Positions 43,997 through 56,105 of a stretch of 64,000 nt of DNA are shown in pieces. The position numbers and the translations under genes are program-made. Positions within the stretch are counted from its first letter, which is position 1. Every line of letters begins with the position of its first letter. The DNA comes from Theobroma cacao (Eukaryota; Streptophyta; Magnoliopsida; Malvales; Malvaceae): NCBI RefSeq assembly GCF_000208745.1, contig NC_030851.1, forward strand, positions 3,500,634 to 3,564,633, read 5' to 3'. The notes beneath the pieces were generated by a model that did not search any database, was not told the DNA's origin, and was given only the letters and a program-made list of their open reading frames with translations.

Positions 43997-46960
43997 ATGG
44001 GCAAACCCGAAGACACTGAAAGGAAGGTAATTTTGCAAAATCTTATTTCAAATTTGAACATTTTCCTGTTTCTCATATCACTAAAATAACATCACCCAGG
44101 AAGCCAAAAAAAAAGTGGTTTTTTTTTTGTCATTTCAAAGCAGTTTCTTGAGAACTCTGTTTCAAAATTGCTCTGCTTCAGCTATTTGTGCGGGTTTCAT
44201 TGATTTTTGGAGCTAGAATTTGTCATCATTTTAAATTTAGAGCTTTACCCATTACTTTAGAATCAAAATAATGTTACCTACAAAACAAAATTAGTTTTTG
44301 AACCTGCATGCACTATAAAATTAAGTTTTGAAGTTATAGTATTATAGCAGTAAAAACAGAGTTTTGTTGAGGAATATTTTATCGCATTGTTTTGATGATT
44401 CTTGTGCAGAAGAAGCTGAAAGATGTTGAAATAAGTGTTCCTATTGTATATGGTAACGCTGCATTTTGGCTCGGTAAAAAGGCAAGCGAGTGAGTATTTA
44501 CTAAACACTTAAAACTATGCTTCTCTCGTTTGTAATTTACACGTACCAATATTTTGCTTGTCTTTTTGAATGCTTAATTCAGGTATCAATCTCATAAATG
44601 GACTGTCTATGTTCGCGGGGCAACAAATGAGGATCTCAGTGTGGTGGTAAAGCGGGTTGTTTTTCAGTTGCATTCCAGTTTCAATAACCCTACAAGAGTT
44701 GTGGAGTCAGCTCCATTTGAGTTATCAGAATCAGGGTGGGGTGAATTTGAGATTGCCATTACACTTTACTTCCACAATGATGTTTGTGAGAAGCCCTTGA
44801 ACCTGTGAGTTGCTTTGCCTGTTAATCTGGTTTTAATATAATTGGAATGTTTCAGAAATAGCAGAAATTTAGCCCTAATAAAGTCATTGTTCAATTAGGA
44901 AATTGTTAAAAAAATGTACAGAAAAGTTTAAAATGTTTTGAAGAAGAATAATACAATTATGTTGCATTTGAAACTACTTCTACTTGTTTTAATTTTTTAT
45001 GTTGTAAATAACGTCATTTGGCCTACAGTGGTTCACTGTTAACATCTCTAAGACCAGCTTCATGCTACATCTGTATCATGTTAGCATGAATAGATTGCAC
45101 TCTACCATTAAGGTTTCTCATTAATGAATTTTGTATTATTAGATATAACCATGAGATATAAGAATTGGTTTATTTCATTGTTTTCTCATTCTTTTAACAT
45201 CATTCAGTTTCGTAAAGAATTCGATTAGTGTCAGATTGAAACATTGAAATAGCCAGCAGATATAATGTTTTGACTGTAATCAATCAAATGTTGGATTCCT
45301 GAATTTGTTTTTTCTTCTCAACTGAAGATATTTAGTTATTACTCGAGTTTACTAACAATGATTCAGTTTTTAATTGACTCAACTCTCATGATCAAAATCA
45401 CATATCACTTTCTCTATTGTGGAAAACCAAAAACCTAAACAAAGCTTCAAGGTCAAATATTGATGTTAAAATTTTTTCTCAGATATCACCATTTGAAGTT
45501 ATACCCAGAAGATGAATCTGGCCCTATGTCAATTAAGAAACCTGTAGTTGTTGAATTCTACAATGAGATTGTGTTCACAGAACCGTCAGAGAGTTTTTTA
45601 GCCCGTGTGCAGAATTATCCGGCAGTAACCTTCCCTAGATTACCAGCTGGTTTTACTTTACCTTCCTCAGGTATATCCCCAAGCTTTATTCTTCTTTTTT
45701 TTTTTTTTTTTTTGTTAACATGCTTTTGGTTAATGAGCATACTTCTAAATCACTTGCAGCACCAATTGAAGATGAAAGTAAAAGGAAGAGAGGTGACACT
45801 AAGGACCATCCCTTAAACCAGTGGTTCTTGAATTTCTCAGAAGCAGATGAGCTATTACAACTTGCAGCTGCTCGTCAGCAGGTAAGCAAGGATGTTTTGC
45901 TTCACATCCCAAACTAACTGTTCAAGTATGGCCAGTGCATACCATTTTTCATGGCATTAGTTTTGGTTTCTTGAAGAGAAAGTCGTAACTCGTAAGCAAT
46001 TTGGAAAAGATGACAGTTCCTTTAGTTTTGGGTAGATATCTCATATTCATATTTGGGCTTCAGGAAGAATGAGGAAAGTGAAGGAAAATGTTAAGACTAT
46101 GATATATACTCATTAAATTGAAACTGCATCAGTGGAGTTGCTAGGACCGAGTAAGGCATTAAATTGAAAGTGCAAAACAGGCTTCATTCTTGAATTAAAA
46201 CAGTTCAGTTACCTGGTTTTGCTGATGGTGTCAACACCATGTAGTGTACAAAACTTAGTTCTTTCATCACTTTGTTTGGTAAAATGGCATTTGATCAGGT
46301 TGACTTCTTTTCCCCATATTATACTGAATTGTTTCTTATTAACATATTGCACTTCAAAAGGATTTTCTGTTTGGCTGTACAATTTATCTGGGGTGAGGGC
46401 TTTGGCTCAACTCTTCTTTATGGAGGGACTAAGTTAATTACACTTAAAATGTTCAACTTTTTCCTGAAGTTTTTCTGTTAGTAAGAAAAAAATACTACTC
46501 AAATTGTATACTTTTTTATATATTAACAAGCCTATAATACTAAAAGATAACCTCTTTCAACAATCCTGAACTGTTTAGCAATTCTAGGATTAAATTTCAC
46601 CCATGCATTTATTGTGAATTGCTTATGAACACTTGACTACATATTTTCATTTTTTTTTTATTTGCCATTATATTGCTGGGATTGATTGGGTTTCAAGCCC
46701 AGTATTTTGCACTTCATATAATGAGTGTCCTCTATGTCTTTTTCAGCATTCATGGTCATAGTTTGTTTTCTATCGAACTCATTCACCGACACCTTTTCAA
46801 AATGGATTGTTCCATTATTACACAAAGATGTCAACAAATTCAAATATTTTGACATTTTAATCGTGATTTGTAGGTACAAGCTCATATTGCTAAGCTCAGA
46901 CGACAAATCAGCGTGATTGACGGGCAGAATCAACGGTTTAAATCTTCCTCTGACCAGTGA
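43997..46960 (+). CDS. YAF9A: YEATS-domain protein, YAF9a/TAF14b/GAS41 type (242 aa, 6 exons)
   Basis: Histone-reader subunit shared by the SWR1 (H2A.Z deposition) and NuA4 (H4/H2A acetylation) complexes in plants. Coding exons: 43997-44026, 44410-44489, 44583-44804, 45483-45670, 45760-45881, 46874-46960; all introns are GT-AG and the phases join cleanly. The product reads [47 protein letters not shown] (W89) and [14 protein letters not shown], which is the YEATS fold at about residues 18-130. A C-terminal coiled coil follows ([20 protein letters not shown] to LRRQIS, about 197-235). The start is uncertain. Residues homologous to the Arabidopsis N-terminus (SSKKHGPDQPDIRG...) are encoded in frame from about 43925, but no ATG opens them: the place reads GTGATTGCTCACAAGG and a TGA lies in frame at 43895. 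The first in-frame ATG is 43997, removing about 30 residues that are outside the YEATS domain. Confidence 0.88.
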
Positions 46961-49900
46961 ATTTATTATACTAGTCCTTCAAATTTTGAGACTTTCACTT
47001 CCAGTTGAGATTGATTTTGCGGCAAAGGCACATGATGGCATAGTAATGTAACTCTGATATGTATCATCTGGCACAGTTGTCTCTCTTTTTTGTTCATTTT
47101 CATGGCTTTTGAGCCCTGTACTAATAAACAAAAGGCAAAAAGAATTTGTATAATTTCTCTCTTTAATAGAAGGCAAATTCATTAATTGAAAAACACCAGT
47201 TTCTGCTAAGTGCTCTTGAAAACTCTTAAGATGTATACGAGCACATGCTGCCTGAAAGTAAAAATACAGGGAAATATCAGAACTAGTTTTAAGTCGGGAG
47301 GACGATTTTTGATTTTCTGCAGTTTCTAATAAGATGTGGTGCTACAATTCACTGTCCTGCTAGGAGGACTGAAAAGACTAAAGTTTAAAGTGGCAACATA
47401 ATTTGTTTGAGTGAAAAACTGAGAACTATGGCTAAATTGATATTAAGTGTCAGCAGTAAAGTCTGTATGGAGCCAGAGATTAGAATCATGCCATTTGGAG
47501 CTAGGACAAGTTAGAATCATTCAAATCATATTCTCTTATTCTTTTCATGGTTAAAAGTAGATGGTCATCTCCCTCCTGTTGACTGCTAGGATTTCTGTAA
47601 TAATTGGGTCAGGCGATGGCCAGAGGATGTATGGCTGATGAGTCTTTATAGTGATCTGCTACTAGTATATTAGTTTCTAGTTAGATATGGATCAAACTCT
47701 TTGATGCGATTATTTTAAAGTAGCACTCGTCCTGTGTTTGATTGGTTACTTCCGTCTCAATGTTTTCCTCTGAACTTGTTTATCTTTGACATGGTAGAAT
47801 TGGGCTGCCAAACTTGTATCATTATCTGAGTTTTGACAGAGTTCCTGATCACCTCTCGTATTGGAGTGTCTCTCTATGAATTATACAGTATATCATTTCA
47901 AATTTACAATAAAGCTGAGGGCCCTTCTCCAGGTACTTAAATCAGTCCTTGTGATGCCCTTAGGTTAGGTTGTAATGGGTCCTGTCCTTACTGTCAGTGT
48001 CAATTCAATATAATTCCATTGTCGTCGTCATCTTGGTTTTCCAAATACCAGGTACAGCCCTATCCTTAATTCTCATAACTCTTTCTTAATTTTGTTATAG
48101 TGGGTCCAAACCTAGCAATTGCACGGAGACCTTCCTTATCTAGGCTTCTCATACCCAAGTGCTATTCTATTTTGTGTATTTACTAAGGTTTATACCATTG
48201 TCCTTTCAGCAGTTATGAGAAAGTCCTTAATTATAACCCCCTACCTGATTCACTCTCCATCTATTAGGAGCTGTGTTTAGATGATTTCCCCTAAAACATA
48301 CATGAGCAAAATTATTTTCATGACTTTGATGGCATCACTTTCGGCCATCTGATCAGGGAGTACGTAGAGATAGGCAACCTATCTTTTGTTAATATTACTG
48401 ACAATTGTTTCCGCATATGCTTAAGTATCCAAAATCTATTTTGTTATGCATGTCATAATCTTGTAGCTTAGGCACCTAAGACTACCCAAGTAATCATAAT
48501 TCTTAAACTAACAAGGGGATGAACCCAAGTGTTTGGTTCTGTCAATATATAATCGGAATAGGTAGTGATGTAGATAATGGCATACTAGAATGAAGTTAAT
48601 ATTAAGTAGTACGATATCAGTCCATGAGTTCCAAGTAGTAAAAGCTGGTAGAAAGGACAATCATGACTCAGTTGATGACTTATACAATTCGTCTGATAAA
48701 AGATTCCAAGAAGGCCGTTTACAGTTTTTTGAGTGATGGTTTGGGGTAAAAAAGTATGTGTTTGGGGTTTGAAAGTAGTTGGAATGATCTCACACAGGAC
48801 CTTACAATGTTGTCTTTTACAGGAGAGCCTGGGAGCAAGAGTAACATGGCCTTCATGTGCTAAACAAAAGGCTAGTCTTTTTCAAACTATAAAGGAAAAA
48901 TTGCCTCAAGCCTCCTGGCTCAACAGTGCACCGTATTTCTGTGAGCAATGGTGGGCCTCTCTCGTCTCCTGTTTTTTTCATCCACTCTCCCCCATCCAAT
49001 CTCATTCACAGAACATGCAAGAGTGTCTTTCATGGATGGTGACCTCTGGGGTAATTTTTTTGCTGTCCTTTTTCCCCTGTTTTACCCGTAAATCATGCAT
49101 TAATCTCTCATCACCTGTCAAAGGAACAACTTTCACTCAGTTTCTGGATCTCAAAGAAACAATGTCGTTCGTACTATATAATTTGATATGGCCATGGATT
49201 TGCATTTTAGTGGAATTCCAGTTGGCTCTCATATCCAAAAGACCTTTAAAGCCTAAACCGATGTACTTATGTTTTGTGCTTGCGGGGGTTATTTACTTAT
49301 CTGTTTATGTCATGAACAATTTGGGGGTCTAGCTTGAGAAAAACAAAAGGAGCAGACAGAAATGCAGGACAGTGCCGTATCAGGCATTAAATCTGGCCAT
49401 GTTTCATCACTTTCTGAGCCTTAGAACATGGAGAGATATAACTTTTTTTGAAACTGAACTAGGCTGGAGAAGGTATCAGTGATGCACATTTGAAGCAGCA
49501 TTATATTGTCTCTAACTACAACGTTTCCTATTTGGTGGTGGAGATTTCAGCAGGACCACATGCAAAGCCATCTTGTCCTTGGGACATTCTTTCCCAGCAC
49601 CCAACACTGCTCTAATGGATTTATCAAATTAAAACAGAAAAAAAATAAACACATAATTCCTTTTGGTGTTTCATTTTATATTCACAATGCATGCATCCTT
49701 GCTGCATTCTCGATCACCTTGCTCATTTTTTCAAGTTTGAGAGGCTATAACTAATTTGATTAAGGGTTCATTTGGCATTGTGTTTACGAAGTTATATGCA
49801 TTTTTCATAATAATTTTTGGACCAATCGTAAAAGAATTTAGAGAAATAATACAGTAACAAAGGAGTATAACATTTTTTATCTATTCATTCATTAATAAGT

Positions 49901-51340
49901 GAAATTTTTTTACTGTACTCGAGTATGCGATTCAATAATTGATAAGTGATCTTTACTTAAAACATAAGGGATAAATGGATACCCTTTGGTGTTATTGATG
50001 GAATAAACTAAGAACATCTTATATTCATGTTCAAGTAGAATATTAAACAATATAGGATACTAGTCTAGAGTAGTCCTAGGTCAAGAATTTTTCTTCATTT
50101 TGTTTGTTTTTGGATTAAGCAATTTAAGACAGTAATAAATAAATGCCAGAATGGGCAGATGTTACACAGAGAGAGAGAGAGAGAGAGAGAGGGTTTTATG
50201 CCCTGGCCTGACCTGGCTTCTTAATTTGCATTTTCTGATGGAAATGTGACTAACTGAACTGACCATGTAAAAAAAATGCAACTGAGGTCAAAACCTGCAA
50301 ATCTAGCAGTAAAAAACACATGGGTTGCTGAAAAAATTTTGGATTCTGCCTCGGAGAAGTGTTGTTTTCCTGTGCCTCTCAGACCACAGAATCACAAGCC
50401 AAACAATCACAAAAATCCAAACCAGCAAAACTGCTGTACTCCCCAGTACACTAATTATCGGTCCGTGATTTCAGGTCGAGAGAGAGACAGACAGAGAGAT
50501 GATAGAGCTTATTGTAGTAATTAAATAAATAGCTTAAGACAGATGACAAGCTAGGCAAAGAGAAACCTTTTTTTTAAAGAGCAGGGGCCTAACTTGGTAG
50601 TTGGTATTAGGGTTAGGGGAAGCCTTTTAGTAACCTCATTTCAACAATTCTTTTCCTTTTAAACGATGGAAAAACAAAAGGAAAAGAGCAGGGAGATGTT
50701 AAAATCTACTCACTATATTTTCACTTAGGATGTGACCTTAAAGAGAGAATCTAGTCTTTGAACACTTCACAGAGACCTAAGGTCCTAAACAAAGCAACAT
50801 GCAAACAATGAACCTTGTACAACTACTGAGTATTGACCTTAGCGCCACTTGCTAGAGAATATTGTAACAGAGTCTATTTTCCTTCCACGGCCATTTTGAT
50901 TACATAAGAAACATATACAAGGGGCCAAAAGTGCAGATCTGCATCGCGATGATAACGGCAAAAACCAATTTACTATATGTCATAAATATAAAGAGCAGAG
51001 AAGGGGATGCCATTTCTGCTTAGCTCAAGTGGTGAAAATGTAAGATGAGATATAAGCGTTGGGGCGTAGTGCTCTCTCCTGTAAACAAAAAAAAAAGAGC
51101 AAAGAGAGGGGAAGGAAGAAAAAATTGAGGATCAGTAGAATAGAGCTAAATGCCTAGATAGGGAGAGAGGGAGGGAGGGTCCATGTTGTCTTTAGGAGGG
51201 CCAACATGGAATAGAGACGCGTATGGGGTTGGCTCCCACCATGTCCTTGCACATATAACACATACCCCAAAACACCCGTGGTATGTCCTTTGCCCCCACA
51301 CTCCCACATGACCCCTCTGGCCCTCTATCTCTTTCTCTCC
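46961..51340. other. Gene-poor interval between YAF9a-like and SAUR50-like genes
   Basis: About 4.4 kb. A (GA)n microsatellite lies at about 50168-50191. The longest open frame (ATG 48736 to 49332, ~198 codons) has no motif I recognise and is treated as doubtful. Otherwise nothing supported. Confidence 0.45.
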
Positions 51341-51356
51341 TTCCAACTTTTTTCAT

Positions 51357-51368
51357 GAATAAATACCC
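51357..51368 (+). promoter_or_regulatory. TATA-like box of the SAUR50-like gene
   Basis: GAATAAATACCC, 112 bp before the ATG. The CATGTG module of the array SAURs is not present just upstream. Confidence 0.4.
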
Positions 51369-51479
51369 TCTCGATCCTCAATCCTCTCATACCATTCCCC
51401 CTCACTCCTACTTCACTCTCTTATCTCTCCCCTTTCCTTCAAACCACAAAAACCTTTCTTTTTCACCAGCTGCAAAACA

Positions 51480-51794
51480 ATGGCAATTAGAAAATCATCC
51501 AAACTGCCTCAAACCGCAGTTCTCAAGCAAATTCTCAAGAGATGTTCCAGCTTAGGAAAGAAACATGGCTACGACGAAGATGGGCTCCCTCTTGACGTAC
51601 CCAAAGGTCACTTTGCCGTTTATGTTGGCGAAAACAGAAGCAGATACATTGTCCCCATCTCATTCTTGACTCACCCTGAATTTCAATGTTTGCTTCGACG
51701 AGCTGAGGAAGAGTTTGGGTTCGACCACGATATGGGCCTTACTATCCCCTGTGAAGAAGTTGTTTTCCGCTCTCTCACATCTATGCTTAGATGA
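51480..51794 (+). CDS. SAUR50: SAUR50-like protein (104 aa)
   Basis: SAUR of a different clade from A-G. It opens [20 protein letters not shown], then [73 protein letters not shown] and [24 protein letters not shown], the acidic YDED linker, [11 protein letters not shown] and [13 protein letters not shown] are signatures of the Arabidopsis SAUR50 group (At4g34760 and relatives), linked by published work to light-regulated hypocotyl and cotyledon growth via PP2C.D inhibition. Cys90-type IPC is retained. The orthology is inferred from remembered sequence, so SAUR50 versus a close paralogue is not settled; family identity is certain. Confidence 0.93.
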   Translation: MAIRKSSKLPQTAVLKQILKRCSSLGKKHGYDEDGLPLDVPKGHFAVYVGENRSRYIVPISFLTHPEFQCLLRRAEEEFGFDHDMGLTIPCEEVVFRSLTSMLR

Positions 51795-53601
51795 AAAGTC
51801 TGGAAAAAAAAAAAAGTTGATATGAAGGGGTTCGCTTGGAGAAGATGGCCAAGAGAAGTAGCAGCATTGTATTTCTTTAGCTACCTTCTCTTTTTTTAAC
51901 ATCATTCTTCATTGTGATTCTCGATTTTTTTCCCCATTTTGAACCCATTAATTTGGGTTTTTTTATGTTTAATTAGTAACTAGTGACTCTAACTTAAACC
52001 CAAGAATTAAATTTTCTGGGTTAGATCATTTGTATAAAGTTTGTTTCCTCACAGATTGTGGTTGTAATACAACTGTGAGAGAAGTTGGGTCTTGATTAAT
52101 GAAAGCAAGGTAATCAACCTATTTAACTTCACATCCTCTCTCTCTCTCTGTCTCTCTCTTTTTCTCTGTCTCTCACTGTTTACTTTCATTCAAACTGGAG
52201 GAATAATAACATCAATCTTTTGCTAGCTTAGCTAGCCAGAACAGAAACTGGATCATTTGTCAAATCCAGCCAAGGATATGTAAGTAAAACATTAAAATGT
52301 GCATCCACAGCAACATGGCTTGTCAGAGAATGTAGGGTACGTAAGCAAGTACGGAATCACAAGGTTATATATATTATCCAAGTTTTGAAATCAATGTGCC
52401 ATATAAGAACTAAGATAAGTGTTCTTGTTCTTGGGTCATTATTCACTTTTCTCTTTTTCTTTCTTTCATGCTAATTAAGAGAGTAAATATTGGAAGCTCA
52501 AAATTAGGAAAACAAGATGGGATTTGAACCAAATGTGATAACACCGACAGACCGTAAGCAAGAGGACTGGCATCTTAAGGAGTTTGTCTTTTCCTTTTTT
52601 GGTTCATTCGAGTATTCATATACGTTATATATGTAATTTCTCAATCAATGTATTAGTATGTATTATTTCTTGGGATGGGTTTGATGTATGATTAGCAAAA
52701 AACAGTAGTTGATGTATGCCATCACGACCAGATAATATTTTCAGTCAGACTGGATAATTTCCACATTGTTTCATGTCATTCTCAGAGGTTTCACACTCTT
52801 TCATTTTCTTTGAACCCCAAAAATGTGATTGAAGTGTTGTGTCTGCAAATTATATAAAGCACCATGGGCAGCATGTTTCAACACCAAAAAGGAGTGAAAA
52901 ATGAACGAAAGAGAAGTGATGAGTAGGAGGAAAAGACAGCATTATCCCATTTCATTGTCATCTTAATTGACTATTCGGGTCTGTTCTTTTCCTTCTGCAT
53001 CAATGGTCTGATCTAATCCCCAGCCCTGCAGCCCTTCCACATCTGCATTTATTTGTTGGTTTTGACACATAACTCTCACGTCACATGACCTAAATATTCC
53101 AAAATTCCATTTCTCCTTTTCCCTTTCTTAATACTAACATCTTAATTTTATTCAAAAATTCTTTTTCCCTTAGGAATTTTACCTGTCTTATCTTCATCCT
53201 TTCATGGCGGAAAATCTTCCGAATATTCCCAAATCCCAATCCTTGTGGCTCATGTATTTGGACTGGCTCTTCCTAACACTTGAATCTAACAATGAACCAT
53301 GCATTGACCTCGTTTTCAAATCAAATTCTAATTGACATTCCCATTTTAGTCGAATCAACTGTCTGCCCATTGGGGTGGCCAATATCATTTAAGCGAGGTT
53401 GTTTAGTGAAAATGAGAATATATTTTTGTTCAGATATATATATAATCCCTAGATATCAAACAAAAAAGGCCAGTTGAATCACAAGCCTTACATTGTTGTT
53501 TTCTTTTCAACAGTTTAAAAGAGACTGTAAATTAAAGCTAACATACTTTTGGGGGGTTATAACTGAAGAAGATGAAAAAACTAACCCATCCATGACTTGC
53601 A

Positions 53602-53632
<31 letters not shown>

Positions 53633-55890
53633 TCCCACACTTTGGCAGTGTTTGGGTCATAAGAGAAAACTGGGCAATGCATGCATTGTAACTGCATAGA
53701 CCACCTCTCACGTGCACAAAAATTCTTTCTCACAACAAACAGAGTATAATTAGTATTTGGTGGTATAACCTCGGGACTATGATCAAACCCTTGAGCCATT
53801 CATTTATGTCATTCCTGATGGTAACTGTTTTCCCATACATGGACCAGTTAGGAAGCAAAGGCTGTTTCTGGTTAGCTAGCTGGTCCTCTCTTCTCTTTTA
53901 ATTAATGCATTCTTTTGCCTCTTTTCCTTCTAGCCACAAAAGCCTTCTGACAATCCTCAGCTCTTCAATATAACTGCTTCTGCAACTTCCTCAGCCATAA
54001 AAATATCTTTTGCTAAGACCAAATCTATTTGAGAATTTTGCTCTTCAGAAAAATATCTTTCACCCCACCATTATTGCTTTGGTGTTGTTTTCATGCTCTG
54101 CCCATGCTCTTTCTCTCTCCCTCTCTCTCATGGGTCTTACTTGTCCTGATTGAAAATATATACATAAAAAACTGAAAGAATCTTAAAATTTATTCTTGTT
54201 CCACATTTCTTGTATCATATGGTACATGGAAGTTGATTATTTTAGGGGAAAAAAATTTACCCCCACTTGACTGCCTCCATTCACTTTTATAAGATTCTAA
54301 GTTGAACTTGAGCTATAAAATGGAAAAAAACATTCATCCTGAATGGAAGTTCCAAAAGTTATGTGTACTTCTCCCAACTGAAAGTATATTTTGCTTGATA
54401 ACAAGGCCAGGCATCTGGCTCAGGTACCTCTGGTTTCTTAAAGCCTACAAGCCTGTAACTAGATCTGCAGAGTGCTTGCCTAAAATTGAACCCAGCACAT
54501 AAACAAAGAAAGCTATTGTGTGTGTTCTTGCTTTCCCCTCCTTTGGTTTGGTCCCCATGCATCATAATGTAGATAAAACACCAACTATTCTTTGACCCTC
54601 TTCATTGTCTATATGAACTAGTACAAAAAGAAAAAGAATAGTACTACTTCTCAATTTCCATTTTCAAATGCTTTACAAATAGAAAAAGAATTACTAACAA
54701 AAATCCCATTCATTTTCTTGTTCAATATGCTATTATTGCAATTAATAATCTCCCTTCCTTCATGTTTTAGCTAATCAAAATTATTTAGACAGCATTGGAA
54801 AGGACTGAAGGAATGAATTAGAGCTATAGCCTATAGATTCCCTTTCACAACAACAAACCCCTTCGATTAAGAAGGGGACAGAATTCACATGTACCAATAG
54901 GTTGATTAATGAAAAAGAGGTCCTGTCTTTCACATCAATTACAGCAATGAGTTGGAAATTTAAAATCTGCAGAGATACAAGTCTTCCAGTTGGCTGCATA
55001 TTTCTTCTGCAGTTTGTCTCCGATGCCCCACCCCACGTTCTACGTAAATTCATGGAAGGAGCCTTTGTCAGTTCAATGTTATCCATTAAATTCTCTTACC
55101 CATTATCAGAATTCAGAAATATATAAGTACCATTTTTTTTTTTTTGTAACACGCGAGAAGGATATTAAGGTTTAATTATAGCTCCCATTTGTTATGTGTT
55201 TATGGCAAAGTCACAATCCATATACTATCATTTTCTAGATACATGATTGGCTTTGTAGAGCTTGACGCAGTCTCTCCAACATTGCACATGCTGATAGTGG
55301 GCGGATTGTCTGAAGCAAATGCTGACCTTGAGATGCAGGTTAATTATTTTCATTAATACCAACGACCAAAGTGTATTCCTGACAAATTAAGGGGTATTGA
55401 AGAGACTGATAATGACATTGAAGGTAGTTCAGCAATCAAAATTTAGTAAATTAATAATTAAACATGCCCATGCTTCTTAAATATACCTGTACCTGCTGTA
55501 GCTCAGGTTTTTTGTTGCCTCACTTGCATCACTTTCAAGCATGCATCCACAGTAAAAGTGGAAGGACATGAATGACATGTTGATTTGTCTTACACAAATA
55601 TATCTGGGAACATTTGATACAATTTGATCAAGATTATTCCTAGCAATGCAGGGTATAAAACTTTCAGGTTACCCTCATATCATAGGTCATTACAAGCTCA
55701 TCGACCTAGTAAAAAACTTAGCAGCCTGACATCTGAACTTGTAAATGAAGGTTTTCTCTTTAACTGTGATTCCAAGTAGTTATATTTTTACATCTACCCT
55801 TTACATTATTAACATTAATTTCATTGGAGCTGAATGCTGGGTGGGACATTCTTGTTATTATTGCATTTCTACAGCTGATTTTGCCACCAC
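51795..55890. other. Gene-poor interval right of the SAUR50-like gene, part 1
   Basis: AT-rich, with CT-rich runs at about 52135-52175 and a (CT)n microsatellite at about 53607-53632. No gene supported. A tRNA-like B-box at about 52508-52520 (minus strand) has no matching tRNA fold. Confidence 0.45.
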
Positions 55891-55903
55891 AGCAGCATTT
55901 GTT

Positions 55904-56105
55904 GAGCTCAGTCGGTCCATATAATACACATAATACATATGCAATGGCCCTCTGTTAACACAATGTGCGATACTCAGGATAAGCATGGTTCGAAATCCTC
56001 AAAAGATATATCCATCTCCCGGATTAGCGTTATCTGCAAATCGAGTATTAAGAATCTCATTTAGAGCTGTCACCCTCTTAAATCCTACTCATAAAAAACA
56101 AAGAA
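55904..56105 (+). mobile_element. Possible SINE (tRNA-like A and B boxes)
   Basis: GAGCTCAGTCGGT at 55904-55916 resembles an RNA polymerase III A box and GGTTCGAAATCC at 55987-55998 resembles a B box. They are about 80 bp apart, longer than usual, and no tail or target duplication was identified. The A-rich end near 56093-56105 could be the 3' end. Confidence 0.3.

Noticed and set aside
52500..52580. tRNA-like B-box on the minus strand (GGTTCAAATCCCA)
   Set aside because: No cloverleaf, acceptor stem or anticodon arm could be drawn around it.
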